Assembly: GCF_910592395.1 (NCBI RefSeq)
Contig: NC_088321.1
Location: 8,496,001 to 8,560,000 of the forward strand
Reading direction: 5' to 3'
Source: Lineus longissimus
Taxonomy: Eukaryota; Nemertea; Pilidiophora; Heteronemertea; Lineidae
DNA length: 64,000 nt
Position 1 is the stretch's first letter. Every line of letters begins with the position of its first letter. A model generated the notes under the pieces. It ran no database searches. It worked only from the letters and a program-made list of their open reading frames with translations, and was not told the origin of the DNA. Below are positions 55,101 to 64,000 of the stretch, piece after piece. Made by a program: the position numbers and the translations under genes.

Positions 55101-58100
55101 TGTCTATAAATCGATATAAACATGGCTATAACTTGCTAACAATGGGTATACTGCACCTGACAAGGAAAATGAACCACCTATGCCCGCTTCTTATCAACAT
55201 GGACTTGCTGCTCTCAAATCGAGAATATCCCTCTATTCAAGGGATATGAGCTTTAGCAAAAATACATCAATGTGATTTTCGCTTTAATTTTAGAGTAAAT
55301 AAATTCGAATTGTGTTACGTTGCAGTATGTGTTTGACATCAATGGCGACCAGGACTCCATCATCGTCTCCTTGGAGCAGAATGACATCCAGATCGGGGCT
55401 CAGACGGTCTCAATCGATGAAATAGGATTCCATATCATGCAGGTGAATCATGTAGCAGAGGAGGTGTTGTGATGACATCAGAGCACTTCATTCCAGGCAA
55501 ATTGTCACGTCATCATATGCATCTACATCTAGTTTATCGGCATGTGTTTCTATGACGTCATATCAATATCATCAAAGATGCGTAAACATTTGCTAATCAA
55601 AGAATGCATACCTGTTGAAAGGGTCAGAGGCACTCTTGCATTTGTCCGAGGCTCTTTCTAAATGAACTCTCTGTTATGTCTGGAGGTTTCTGTAAATGAT
55701 TAAATATGTGGTACATATTTTGTGTACAAGGACTGTTCTTAGATTTGCGTGAATAACTTTTTTCTGAGAATGCAGTCAACCCCAGCTTTTGTTCATTTGT
55801 GTCGAACCTTTTGGCAGTGACTTACTAAACTTTCATCAAATTCCAATGATTCTAACTCATTTTACAGTCAATCCGTCAAACTGTATGGTCGAATGTGACG
55901 AAAAAATAGCGACCGGTTCTAAGTCCCGATTGTTTCTGGAAATATTCGCAATTTTTGGGCGAAAAACAGAGGCGCAAAAGTTAATGTTTGATTTATGTTA
56001 CTTTAATTTCTCTATTACCATGGTTACAGGTCGAATCAAACCGCAAATATCGAGTTCACATTCCTATGGACAAAGTCTACGTCTCCGACTATACCAAGAG
56101 TAGAAACGTCTTCAAACGGGTGCCTCTCAAAAGAGGGCGCTACATCATCATACCCAGCACCAGTAACCCTGGTATCGCTTCAGAGTTTTTACTCAGGTTG
56201 TACTCGAGTAAGAAAAATGGCGGCAGGTGAGTCGATTATTCTTAAACACCTGGATTTCATGAACCGCACATTGCAGTGTAAATGCACTGTGCCCAATTGT
56301 GAATTCAGCAGTGGGTTACGGTTAGGCAACCATAACCGCTTGGGTTGGTGCAAAATATGGAAGTAATCAAAAGGCATTTAACACCACATTATTCGCTCTT
56401 TAATTTGAGACGTTTTAGAATAGAAATTGATACACCTCGGTTTTGGTTTACATTAAATTTTAGCTCCACCCTCGCGGTTTGGGTGAGATAACCAATACCT
56501 CCAGTTTGGTATCAATTCCTTAAGCCTTGTCCCTGTCGTGGTATTTTGTCATTGCAATGTTCGGATATTTTAATTTTGACTCATAGCCTTAACCAGGTAG
56601 ATGGTCCATCATTAACTCCCCTACTGTTCGCTTTTGACTAATTAGATTTCAATTCAAATTTAACCTTGATCGAGTAGTCCGTCACCTTCATATATATTTA
56701 CATTGTATTCCATCGTGGTTCGAAAGCTTTGACCTGCTTGATCACATCATCAGATACTACAAAACATTTTCGTGTCATGTAACAAAAGCAAACAAGCACC
56801 CAATTTCTCATAGCCGCCCGGCAGAGGTCTGTTAGCGACATCATCCTCTCTGTTGAGATACAAGTATGCGCGCGCAACAAACATTAATGACGTCAGAATG
56901 ACGACAAAACTGAGATATCAGCAATAAAGTAAATGAGAAAATAAAGTTATCTGTTTTCAAAAGGCAATTCTGGAAGGTGAGGTAAGTCCAGTTGTAGAAT
57001 TTCTCTGCATTATATTTCCTGAGTGTTTAGCAAAAACCTAGTAAGTCCAAATGTTAGAGAAATTTAACTTAGTTACTTGGTTATTCTACAGTCTTTAATG
57101 CATATAAATTTTGAAAATATTGCCTATTCACAGATGAGATAGTTTAGGTAAAATTTCTTATAGGCTGGTGAACAAATATCTAGAAAGTTTCCAAAAAGAA
57201 GAAAAAAGGGTAAGAAAAAAATATATTCAAAGTAGAAAATAATCTATCTAGAATACAAACAATGGGTACATAAGACAACAAATTGGCTTCTCAAGTGTAT
57301 AATACTGAGCGATGAATTTAGATTTTCATAATTTGCTCGATTTTTGCTAAACATTCATGATTTTTGTATCGTATTCTCACTGTTGTTTGATTTTAAAAAC
57401 CTAACTGTTAAATGTGTTTATATTTTCTTAAAGAGCATGGTGAGTATATTGCTTTTGATGGGTTTGCATCTGCTATGTTAGGTGAAGGTGCTCCTGAGCC
57501 TTTCATGAATTGATTCTGATTTTTATTTACATTCATAGAGATCATTCGCTCTATCCGCTTATTCAGAAAAACACGACTAGTCTATAGAGTTGTATATCTG
57601 AGAAATGGACGCACTGAAAATATCTTAAGTTTGCGCACATTTCGGACCAAGCAGATTCCAGTGATCATCTCATTCTTTTGTTGTGTTGGGTATTTCAATC
57701 TTGGCTATACCCCGGTGGCATTAAAGTGTACACTTGTCAAACTTTACAACAAGAATTGGTCCATTGTTACATTTTTCCTGTCAGCAAAGTGTCCTTTTGA
57801 CGTGCTCGTATGAAGTGTGAACTACTCGCAAATCCGCCGTTGGTGATGTCGCTGATTGGCGCAAAAAACTATTTCTTTTGACCTCGATTCAAAAATGGCT
57901 ATTCAAACAATAAAATCAGCCACAAACATCTACATCAACTTCTTGAACTATGTAAAAACGATATGTTGAGAAAAGATCACACAAATATCGAAATGTAAGA
58001 TTATTTTGAGGAGAACTACTTTGGCCGATTCGCTCTGCCACTTGCGCGACCTCGTCACAATCGTCATCATGCATATGGTGACGAATTGGACTGATTTTTC

Positions 58101-61100
58101 AATATGGCAAGGTTAAATTGTTTCAGAGGGCTACCCGTAGTGCGGGCGGCCTCGATCACGTGGGACTCAAACTACCCCATCATGATGCGTACAAATGTAA
58201 AGAAGTATGTCATTTGACTTTCCATACTAGGATGGAGTGAAGTGATCGGCATGCTTTTTCTCGCCAAACCTATGTGCATATCTCGATGCCTCCAGCATAA
58301 TGTACAACCTTTTTGGCTTCGTTTACTGTGCTTACGGTTCAAACTCATTTCGATGTGCTATTGTGTTTACTTTTGATTATCCATTGAAATAATAAATAAC
58401 GTTGGCATTCACTGGTTCTAATTACTTAAGAATTCCAAGTTCTAGCCAAAATGGCGGTGATGGTCGTCGGGAACGATATATGTCATCAGAATGATAACAT
58501 AAGGATGGAAGCGTAGGTGGTGTCCACTGTAAGGTATCTACGAGATGGGTCCTGATATAATTTTTATGACCTGGGGAGCCTCCTAGTGGTTTCACTGCTG
58601 GCTGCCACTCAATAGGGCACATTGTAGGAGTTGGGGGAGAACCTGGGATTGTAGGTCAGTATCACAACCAACGTGGCTTTGAGGAACTGAAATTCCTGTC
58701 TCTTCTCAACAAGTTTTAGGCTCAATATGAGATAAGTTCATGAGGGTCTGTCGGATGAGACAAAAAACTGTGGTCCCGTGTGGATTCTATTACCACTGGC
58801 AAAAAACCCTTAGTGTCACAGCATACTGTTCCAGTATCACGGCGTCGTAATCCTATTGGATTTTTACCGAAGGTATAAAGTCTACGGCGTTTGGCTGCTG
58901 TGTACCTTTACATGTTTGTGGGATATTTTACTTGCCCTATCATAGACACTCGGGTACAAGGAACCACGACATTTAGTCTCATCCAACAGACTCTAAATTC
59001 ATTTACATGTAGGTCATTTTGAGTCTCATGCTCAATATAAAGATGTGTCATGTTTCTTGAAATTCACGCCGGTTCATCCAGATATCAGTGTGGGATTCGG
59101 ACAGTGTCAGCGAGACACTGTCCACTATGGTTACCAAAACACTTGCAGACGACAGCAAAACATTGAAAGCAGAGGCAGATTTCAGGGGCAGAACGAGTGA
59201 ATTTTTCTGAAAATTTTACATGTCCGAAACCTAAAGCACGAAATAAAATAAAGAATGTTGCTTGCTGACTTATATCAAAGATATATTTGGTGTCAGTAAC
59301 AAATATTGAATAAATGAAACAGTCTTTCGGGTCCACCAAACTTCCTGATTATTAGAAACTTAGGCATTTTTGGTGTAAGGAATAAGCAAACCTGCTGATT
59401 TTTCACTGCCAAAAACCTTATCAATGCGTGAATAAGGGTCATTGCTGGGGCAAGCTTATTCCTTGCATGAAAAATTCTTTATTTCTCATAGTTAGGATTA
59501 TTTGGGAACATAAAAGACTGTCTCGTACCCTCAACATTGTTTTTTTCATGAATTGGGTTTCAGACTTGTAAAAATTCACCCAGTATCTCTTCTTGTTAAC
59601 CATTCCTACTCTGTGGCACTCGCCGTGAATTTGCTGGTTGGTATTTCTAGATGGTGGCTGAAAAATATCTGTTCATAGGTTTTATTGATGAAATTGTCCT
59701 GAATCAGTAGTGAAATCAGTGTTTTTGCCATTCTACACCTAACTAGTTAAGGGTACAAATTGCGCTTATATCTACCATTATATATCTGCGATGATTATTG
59801 CACGTGCTGTGTTGTGTAGCATGTACACTACACCAGAATAGCAATCCGCGACGTTACTATTTATAGCTCACAAGGTCATTTGAATAAGATATTGATGACG
59901 TTTTAGTCACGTGACAGTCGGACATCGACACTTATTTCTACGCATTTGAGCTTATTTCAAAGTCAATTATCTTTGAACCTGCATTGTTTTTAGCATGAAT
60001 GATACCATAGAGTCAGAGAGAGAAATATTCAGGCTGTCATGACTGTCCCCAACCATAGCGGACAGTACACTTTGAGCCAGGAACTTTTGCTGTCGTCTGC
60101 TAGCGCTTTTGCTAATCACAGCGGACAGTGTTTTGCTGACACTGTCCGAATCCCCACACTGGAAATACAATCCAGGATTTTCCCATGGCCCTGTTGTGTG
60201 GTAGCCAACAGTGTTAACCACTAGAGGTTTCCTGAGGTTGGGACGCGGGTAAATGATGATGAAATCCAACATGACTTCAAATCAACATTTTCACAACTAT
60301 TAGAAATTATGTCATTGATCTATTTCCTTCTGATATTGCAGGGAGTTACTGCAAGAGGCTCCTAAGCCGGCGATGCCATGTCTCCCCAAACTTCCACTGG
60401 TCACACAGGTGATAGCGGTGAAGGCCGCGGGGCTGGAGAAGAGCCCGAAGCCAAAGGAGAGTAAGTTATCATTCTCACTTGCCGTGCCATATCTCCCGAG
60501 ACATATACTGACGCAAATATATCATAGCACTATGGGTGGGGTCACACTAACCCAATGTAGAATTTTAAAACCAACATATACGTAACCGCCCCAAGCCAGC
60601 TGTCCTCGCATTCAAAAAATCTACTTATTCCAGGAGAATCGACAGGAAGTTAGAGTGAAATCCGCCATTGTCATTTTTGACATAATTGGCGCATATAGTA
60701 AAACTATCTATTTTGTCCTCAATTCTAAAAGCTTTTTCGAAAAGGCCTTTAAAGGCCATATATCAAGGTTTGAAAACATGCTTGATACTCATAAAATATG
60801 TTGAGGGTTAAAAAAACAAGATCCCAGACATTAAAAAAATTCCAATAATAAAGTCATTATTTAGTTATTTCAATTTTCAATTTTAAACTATTCGAATTTC
60901 CCACCACACACAACTTTAGATTAGTTCCACATGTGGCCGCTAGGGATTTTTTGATGACGTAGATCAGGTCAGTCAGAACAAAGCAAGATGGCTTCCGCAT
61001 ACAGTTCAGAGAGTGAGAGCAGTGAATTTGAGGATGTTTTGGTCGATGCAGAAGGATATTTAAACGTTGAGCCGTACATGTTCGAGCCATTAATATCACT

Positions 61101-63418
61101 AGATCATAATGAGAGTGATCATTCGGACGAAAGTGATTAGAATTTGTGGTTAATCAATTTGCATGGCAGACCTGCCGATATAGCAAAGAAGACATTGATA
61201 GACGGTTGCAGATGCATAACATGTATGACTTTTGAACAGACTAACGTTGCACAATATTGTTTCGCCTCGTCAGTGTTGTATCGCCAGTTATGTCATGACG
61301 CTGAACTACTATTGAAAAGTGACGGTATTATGCACAATCATCTTGACGTGACGATATAATGCCGTGCAACGTTAGATAGGCCTAGATGACAATAATCTGT
61401 CATTGACAGTGGCTGTCACTGACACTGACCTGTGTCGCTGTCACCTTGCTATGGCTGGAACACAAGAAGACACTATGCGGTATCACAGGCCCCAATAGGG
61501 CCTACCCATTATGTATAACAACCGACCTCAGCAGCCTCGGGCATTAAATGCAATTGACATGGTTGGAACAGCTGTTTTTAACAAGTGGCATTTAATATTC
61601 AGTTGGATGCAGATATCCAGCTTCATGTGATAATCCGTATCGATAAAGTGATCACTGCAAAGTTTGGCCGAAGGCCCAGGCTTCCAACACTCCAAACGTT
61701 TGCACTTCCGAATCCACAGCTTCCTCCTCTCTCGTTCAACTGGCTTTGGAAATTCATGAAAATGGGTCCCATCCGTCATTCGATTGTTCTTTGTGCTATC
61801 CTTGACACAATTCGGAGCCACACAATACACCATAGTGAATGAAACACATTACTTCCAGGTGTGCATAATTAATTAAGGCCCTCCTGCTTTTATGATTGCA
61901 TGACATGTACAGATAACCTGATCTACATCACAACTTTTGCTGAACCCGCCGCCTGGCTCTAACAAGCCAGTTGCTAGCCTGATTAGGTAATCAAGTTGTC
62001 AAACACATAATTGGCTATATCTTCAAAATGGATGGAGCTAATTGCATTTGGTTTTCTGTATTGTATAAAGTGTTAGGTACACTTTTGAAATCGTCTTACA
62101 GCAGAAAATGGCAAAAAAAACTTGATATATGGCCTTTAAAAAGTGAAAATCAGCAACAAACATTCTCTATCCAATTATAGATTTATATCAATACAACATA
62201 CAGAAAAAACGAGGGGAAGTATGTCAGTCTGCAAACTGTGCAATCTCGTCACCATCATCATAGTGGTGACGCGGACTGATTTTTCAATATGAGAAATATA
62301 GAGGAACTACGTCCCCAAATCTTGTCTCCAGTAGACCATCTCAAGGTTAGACTCCCGGTTAGAGTGTTGTGCTCAATGGAGAATACGATTTGGCCACGTT
62401 TTGCCTGTTTTCAGCGACCGACCCGTTCGTGGTCATCAAGTGCGAGGGCGACAGTGTAAAAGGCCTTCATCAGAAGTGCACCCAAGAGCCAGCCTGGGGA
62501 ACGAAGGCCATCTTCTACAGGAAGAAACCGGATCTCAAACCTGTGGTCATTGAGGTAAAGCACACCGCTAACAATTATTGTTGCTGCAACTTGCGATCAT
62601 AAACACTGGGATGCAGTGCAACAAAAGTATCTTTCATCTGTAATTAAATTTCCAAATTATTTGGTTTGATATTGATTGCCGGTCGCCACGATCACCTCGA
62701 GCTGATCACATTGCATGTGGATGATCGAAGGACACAGCAATCAAAATCGCTCGTTTGCGGGGGTATAATTTAATGTCACCATGTGTTACATTGAAGAATA
62801 CTTTGGGACGCCTGTCCATGATGTCATTACGGAAGTTTGGATAAAAGTTATTATTTGTTTTAGATGTGCACACGTTTTAGTTGTATATCATGTTCTGCGC
62901 GTCAATCATTTAGATGTGCAACTTTAAAGACGGACTGAATAAGCTGATATACAACATTTTTAGATATTCAATGTACAACTTTAACGACGAACCGTTGTTT
63001 TTCTAAAAAAACCCGCTATACATCATTTTCATTTGTAACTGTAAAATGATTACGAAATATAAATTCGGCCTCAGAATGTATGTGTACATGTACTCTTCTT
63101 TGACCTGGCCTTATATCAAATATTTAGATATTTCGAAGCCGGGCCAAGAATGATGGCGAGCGCTGGTGAAAAGGTAGTTAACATTATGGAGCCTAATTCT
63201 GACTAGGCATTTTTCAGGTGTGGAACAAAAATCGTGTTGTTGATGACTTCATGGGAATGGCAGAGATCGAGGATCGTGGGCAGGAGACGAAGCCAGCCGT
63301 GGTTACAGTAGAACTCTACGGCAAGGGAAAAGAGGGGAAAGGTCAACCAAAAGAGGTCAAGAAACAGGGCAAGGTCACAGTGGAGTTAAGGTCAAGCACT
63401 GACCTTGAATATTTTTAG
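49164..63418 (+). CDS. CAPN5: Calpain-5-like cysteine protease, 11 coding exons, 650 codons
   Basis: Coding exons 49185-49337, 50633-50764, 51799-52037, 53168-53357, 54211-54401, 54757-55030, 55326-55442, 56030-56226, 60342-60460, 62415-62554 and 63218-63418 join with GT-AG borders into one uninterrupted frame. CysPc domain about residues 25-315: Cys77 in GDLGNCWF, His256 in KGHGY, Asn288 in LNNPWG. Then comes the calpain beta-sandwich domain (about 320-500) and a C2 domain (about 515-650; [10 protein letters not shown]). There is no penta-EF-hand. This matches calpain-5/6/TRA-3, a calcium-activated protease with an intact triad, hence CAPN5- rather than CAPN6-like. LNNPWG replaces the usual LRNPWG. 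The ATG at 49185 sits in an exon with its own acceptor at 49163, so a 5' UTR exon lies upstream. Symbol assigned by domain layout. Confidence 0.9.
49185..49337 (+). CDS. CAPN5: Calpain coding exon 1
   Basis: Residues 1-51, [12 protein letters not shown] to VVWKRPG, including the FVDPEFPP segment before the protease core. The donor is GTAAGC, phase 0. Start chosen because the leader before ATG has no other in-frame Met and the copies upstream align to it. Confidence 0.85.
50633..50764 (+). CDS. CAPN5: Calpain exon 2, catalytic Cys
   Basis: Residues 52-95. Contains [18 protein letters not shown] with Cys77, the nucleophile. CTCTTTCAG acceptor, GTGAGT donor, phase 0 both ends. Confidence 0.92.
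51391..51635 (+). repeat. Intron repeat family, copy 1
   Basis: In calpain intron 2. Core features: TCCGCCATTGATGACGTCA, ATTTGACCTCAATTCTAAAA, AAATCAGCTACAAACG, and a TGCGCGACCTCGTCAC end. It is followed at once by a half copy (51,636-51,720). Confidence 0.8.
51636..51720 (+). repeat. Intron repeat family, partial copy 2
   Basis: Starts GTCATTGGCGCCAAAATATA and runs through TTTGACCTCGATTCTAAAAT to AAAATCAGCTACAC, directly after copy 1. Confidence 0.78.
51799..52037 (+). CDS. CAPN5: Calpain exon 3
   Basis: Residues 96-174/175. Contains [20 protein letters not shown] and [20 protein letters not shown], the core of protease subdomain PC1. It ends in phase 2 before GTAAGT. The next intron holds the decayed exon-4 array. 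Confidence 0.92.
52321..53167 (+). pseudogene. Tandem array of seven decayed copies of calpain exon 4
   Basis: Copies start at 52323, about 52441, 52574, 52707, 52840, 52972 and 53102; the middle ones repeat every 130-133 bp, and the functional exon follows at 53168. Most keep the ..CTCTAG|GTTGTACGGTGACTACGA 3' splice site and the first 80 or so exon bases, but copies 2-4 replace ACCGGGGGC by ACATGAGGC, an in-frame TGA. Later copies have other frame damage. No copy has an evident donor. Copies 3 and 4 differ by only about two bases, so the array was still changing recently. Confidence 0.9.
53168..53357 (+). CDS. CAPN5: Calpain exon 4 (functional copy)
   Basis: Residues 175-238: [28 protein letters not shown], to VTANIE. 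It enters in phase 2, leaves in phase 0, donor GTATG. It is the only member of the array with a full open frame and a donor. Confidence 0.92.
54211..54401 (+). CDS. CAPN5: Calpain exon 5, catalytic His and Asn
   Basis: Residues 239-302. Contains [14 protein letters not shown] (His256) and [18 protein letters not shown] (Asn288). Acceptor GGTTCCAG, donor GTAGGT, exit phase 2. Confidence 0.9.
54757..55030 (+). CDS. CAPN5: Calpain exon 6
   Basis: Residues 302-393: the end of the protease domain ([29 protein letters not shown]) and the start of the beta-sandwich domain, ending FLYNPQ. CTTCCTCAG acceptor, GTAGG donor. Confidence 0.92.
55326..55442 (+). CDS. CAPN5: Calpain exon 7
   Basis: Residues 394-432, beta-sandwich strands ([20 protein letters not shown]). 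Phase 0 at both ends, so skipping would keep frame. Confidence 0.88.
56030..56226 (+). CDS. CAPN5: Calpain exon 8
   Basis: Residues 433-498: [28 protein letters not shown] and SEFLLRLYS, the hallmark end of the calpain beta-sandwich domain. GTGAG donor, phase 2. Confidence 0.92.
56455..56525 (-). repeat. Dispersed repeat, copy 2
   Basis: Matches 1,637-1,705 over about 65 bp (accgcgagg block and gaattgataccaaactggag). Lies in calpain intron 8. Confidence 0.55.
57832..58115 (+). repeat. Intron repeat family, copy 3
   Basis: In intron 8: TCCGCCGTTGGTGATGTCG, TTTTGACCTCGATTCAAAAA, AAATCAGCCACAAACATC, TTGCGCGACCTCGTCAC, ending TGATTTTTCAATATGG. It is the best full-length copy. Confidence 0.8.
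58743..58994. mobile_element. 250-bp inverted-repeat element
   Basis: The left end reads AGGGTCTGTCGGATGAGAC; the right, reverse-complemented, reads AGAGTCTGTTGGATGAGAC, both continuing into a GTGGT block. No coding content. Family unknown. Confidence 0.65.
59086..60161. mobile_element. hAT-like non-autonomous element with 75-bp arms
   Basis: The left arm starts CAGTGTGGGATTCGGACAGT; the right arm, reverse-complemented, starts CAGTGTGGGGATTCGGACAG. Similarity extends through GCAGACGACAGCAAAA. CAGTG ends are common in hAT elements, but I found no convincing 8-bp target duplication. A MITE family A fragment lies inside. Confidence 0.82.
59837..60031 (-). mobile_element. MITE family A, copy 3, truncated and nested
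   Basis: An inverted partial copy: AATAGCAATCCGCGACGTTA then the shared body to about GAGAGAAATATTCA, where it stops. It lies within the 59,086-60,161 element. Confidence 0.85.
60342..60460 (+). CDS. CAPN5: Calpain exon 9, start of C2 domain
   Basis: Residues 498-538: a Pro-rich linker ([18 protein letters not shown]), then [16 protein letters not shown], the first C2 strand. Exit phase 1, donor GTAAGT. Confidence 0.88.
60988..61359 (+). pseudogene. Acidic P2X7-C-terminus-like frame, one stop
   Basis: An ATG-started frame of 50 codons ([17 protein letters not shown], then [10 protein letters not shown], then Asp/Glu/Ser-rich) ends at TAG 61138-61140. The same frame continues 72 codons with CRCITCMTF and VLYRQLCHD to a TAA at 61,359. 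The Ser/Asp-rich start, PYMFEPL and the Cys-pair region recall invertebrate proteins with a P2X7 intracellular (P2RX7_C-like) domain that are common near mobile elements. The match is weak and from memory of the family pattern only. Confidence 0.4.
61528..61833 (-). CDS. THAP-domain protein, short
   Basis: A 101-codon frame with a full C2CH THAP zinc finger: CVAPNC at residues 4-9, [20 protein letters not shown], and KLCSDHF as the final Cys-x2-His. THAP domains bind specific DNA and occur in P-element, Kolobok and host proteins. Only the finger is present; the frame ends soon after, so this is either a minimal DNA-binding accessory protein of the surrounding element or a truncated transposase. 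It is convergent with the acidic frame at 60,988-61,359. Confidence 0.8.
   Translation of the reverse strand: MVYCVAPNCVKDSTKNNRMTDGTHFHEFPKPVERERRKLWIRKCKRLECWKPGPSAKLCSDHFIDTDYHMKLDICIQLNIKCHLLKTAVPTMSIAFNARGC
62415..62554 (+). CDS. CAPN5: Calpain exon 10, C2 domain
   Basis: Residues 538-584: [16 protein letters not shown] and [17 protein letters not shown], typical C2 strands. Joins exon 9 in phase 1 and exits in phase 0. Confidence 0.9.
63218..63418 (+). CDS. CAPN5: Calpain exon 11, end of C2 domain
   Basis: Residues 585-650: [17 protein letters not shown], a Lys/Gly-rich loop ([18 protein letters not shown]), then [14 protein letters not shown] and TAG. The basic loop is longer than I would expect for a C2 loop. 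Confidence 0.9.
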   Translation: MWNKNRVVDDFMGMAEIEDRGQETKPAVVTVELYGKGKEGKGQPKEVKKQGKVTVELRSSTDLEYF

Positions 63419-63596
63419 AAGGACAATGTCCAGATGACTAAGATTGACACGTTCTTTAAAATGGCGACTACTTTGATACTTTGTCAGCCTAGGCGACAGG
63501 ATATTGTCATCAACATCCGTCCTAAAGTTGTGTTTCCTATATGTCTCTGTTGTGTGATTTCATCATGTGGACGGGGCTGATCAATATTCCTGATGA

Positions 63597-63602
63597 ATAA
63601 AT
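63597..63602 (+). terminator. Candidate polyadenylation signal AATAAA for the calpain gene
   Basis: A canonical hexamer 179 bp after the stop codon, the first AATAAA downstream. The remaining 400 bp of the window show no gene. Confidence 0.55.
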
Positions 63603-64000
63603 TAGAGGCGTTGAAGATGCAGTGGCGAATTTAGGGGCTGGCTCATGAGGCGTGGCCCCTTATTCTTATCATCGGACGGTAACGATCTTTCAGGGCGCCT
63701 CTCCACAAGAAGCATATAACTCCTATTTGTATCTCTCATCAGATGCCCGGAAAATGCATTTTGGCACTTATTTTTTTCTGGGGCAGGGCCCCTCGACCCT
63801 CTCCCTGTTTCCAGGATCGTCCCCTGCTGGTGCTGTGCCCCTTTCTCAAGTTTCTGGATCCGCCACTGGCATGCACTGTAGTATCAGTCTCGACAGAAAG
63901 TTAGTGTCACCTGCTTAACTGAATCCGTCCTGTGTATAATTTAACGTCTATGTGATATGAAGACTGTATCCTCAGGTCGAGACCGGATGATAAAGTCTGA

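Larger units (their letters stand above)
56227..60341 (+). other. Calpain intron 8 (4.1 kb)
   Basis: Holds a dispersed repeat, intron-family repeat copy 3, a short inverted repeat, and a hAT-like element with a nested MITE fragment. No additional exon of the gene is required or seen. Confidence 0.8.
60753..62135. mobile_element. Kolobok-like TTAA element carrying a THAP gene
   Basis: Inverted ends AGGCCATATATCAAG (15 bp perfect) are flanked on both sides by TTAA (60749-60752, 62136-62139). It interrupts an intron repeat whose halves continue on either side. It holds a THAP-domain frame on the minus strand and an acidic frame on the plus strand, but no recognisable DDE catalytic domain. TTAA target sites plus a THAP protein fit the Kolobok superfamily; piggyBac also uses TTAA but lacks THAP. 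Confidence 0.75.
60655..62300 (+). repeat. Intron repeat family, copy 4, split by a TTAA element
   Basis: The left half (60,655-60,752) and right half (62,136-62,300) have the same order as copy 3, ending TGATTTTTCAATATG. They are separated by the Kolobok-like element with TTAA on each side. Confidence 0.8.

Noticed and set aside
1-64000. CRISPR array, bacterial operon or phage signals
   Set aside because: Introns, LINEs and polyadenylation signals show eukaryotic DNA; the tandem repeats have no spacer-repeat pattern.

Overview
The window is eukaryotic nuclear DNA: split genes with GT-AG introns, non-LTR and Penelope retroelements, a Polinton and many DNA transposons. Frequent taggccta motifs, a calpain-5 type gene and a small TDP-43 N-terminal-domain-like gene suggest a marine invertebrate, possibly a deuterostome. 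The species cannot be fixed from sequence alone.

Two host-like genes are supported. On the right (about 49.16-63.42 kb, + strand) is an 11-coding-exon calpain whose spliced product is 650 codons: a CysPc protease with Cys77, His256 and Asn288, a beta-sandwich domain and a C-terminal C2 domain (CAPN5/6/TRA-3 type). Two of its exons are preceded by tandem arrays of decayed partial copies that keep their 3' splice sites. On the left (about 8.6-11.5 kb, + strand) is a 4-exon gene for a protein of about 141 residues resembling the TDP-43 N-terminal oligomerisation domain. Its promoter plus first exon is tandemly duplicated, and the gene lies between inverted repeats.

The rest is mostly transposons. 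2.66-6.7 kb: a nearly full-length APE-type LINE with a TGATG stop/start overlap between its ORFs. 6.75-7.70 kb: a Mutator-like MITE with a 9-bp target duplication. About 12.46-29.96 kb: the remains of one Polinton (PolB, packaging ATPase, major capsid protein and a large conserved structural-type protein), split by an L2-like LINE, a TIR element, a second LINE 3' end, a Penelope-like element that itself holds a pogo transposon, and a 4.17-kb PIF/Harbinger. 34.2-37.4 kb: a 1.2-kb tandem duplication, one copy of which carries a MITE while the other keeps the empty site. 37.5-46.0 kb: several TIR elements and a third LINE. Calpain introns hold a small intron repeat family, a hAT-like TIR element and a TTAA-flanked, THAP-encoding Kolobok-like element.

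Long stretches (about 30-34, 42.7-44.0 and 46.0-48.4 kb) show no gene I can support. All exon joins, frames and repeat ends were read by eye; nothing was aligned or searched.
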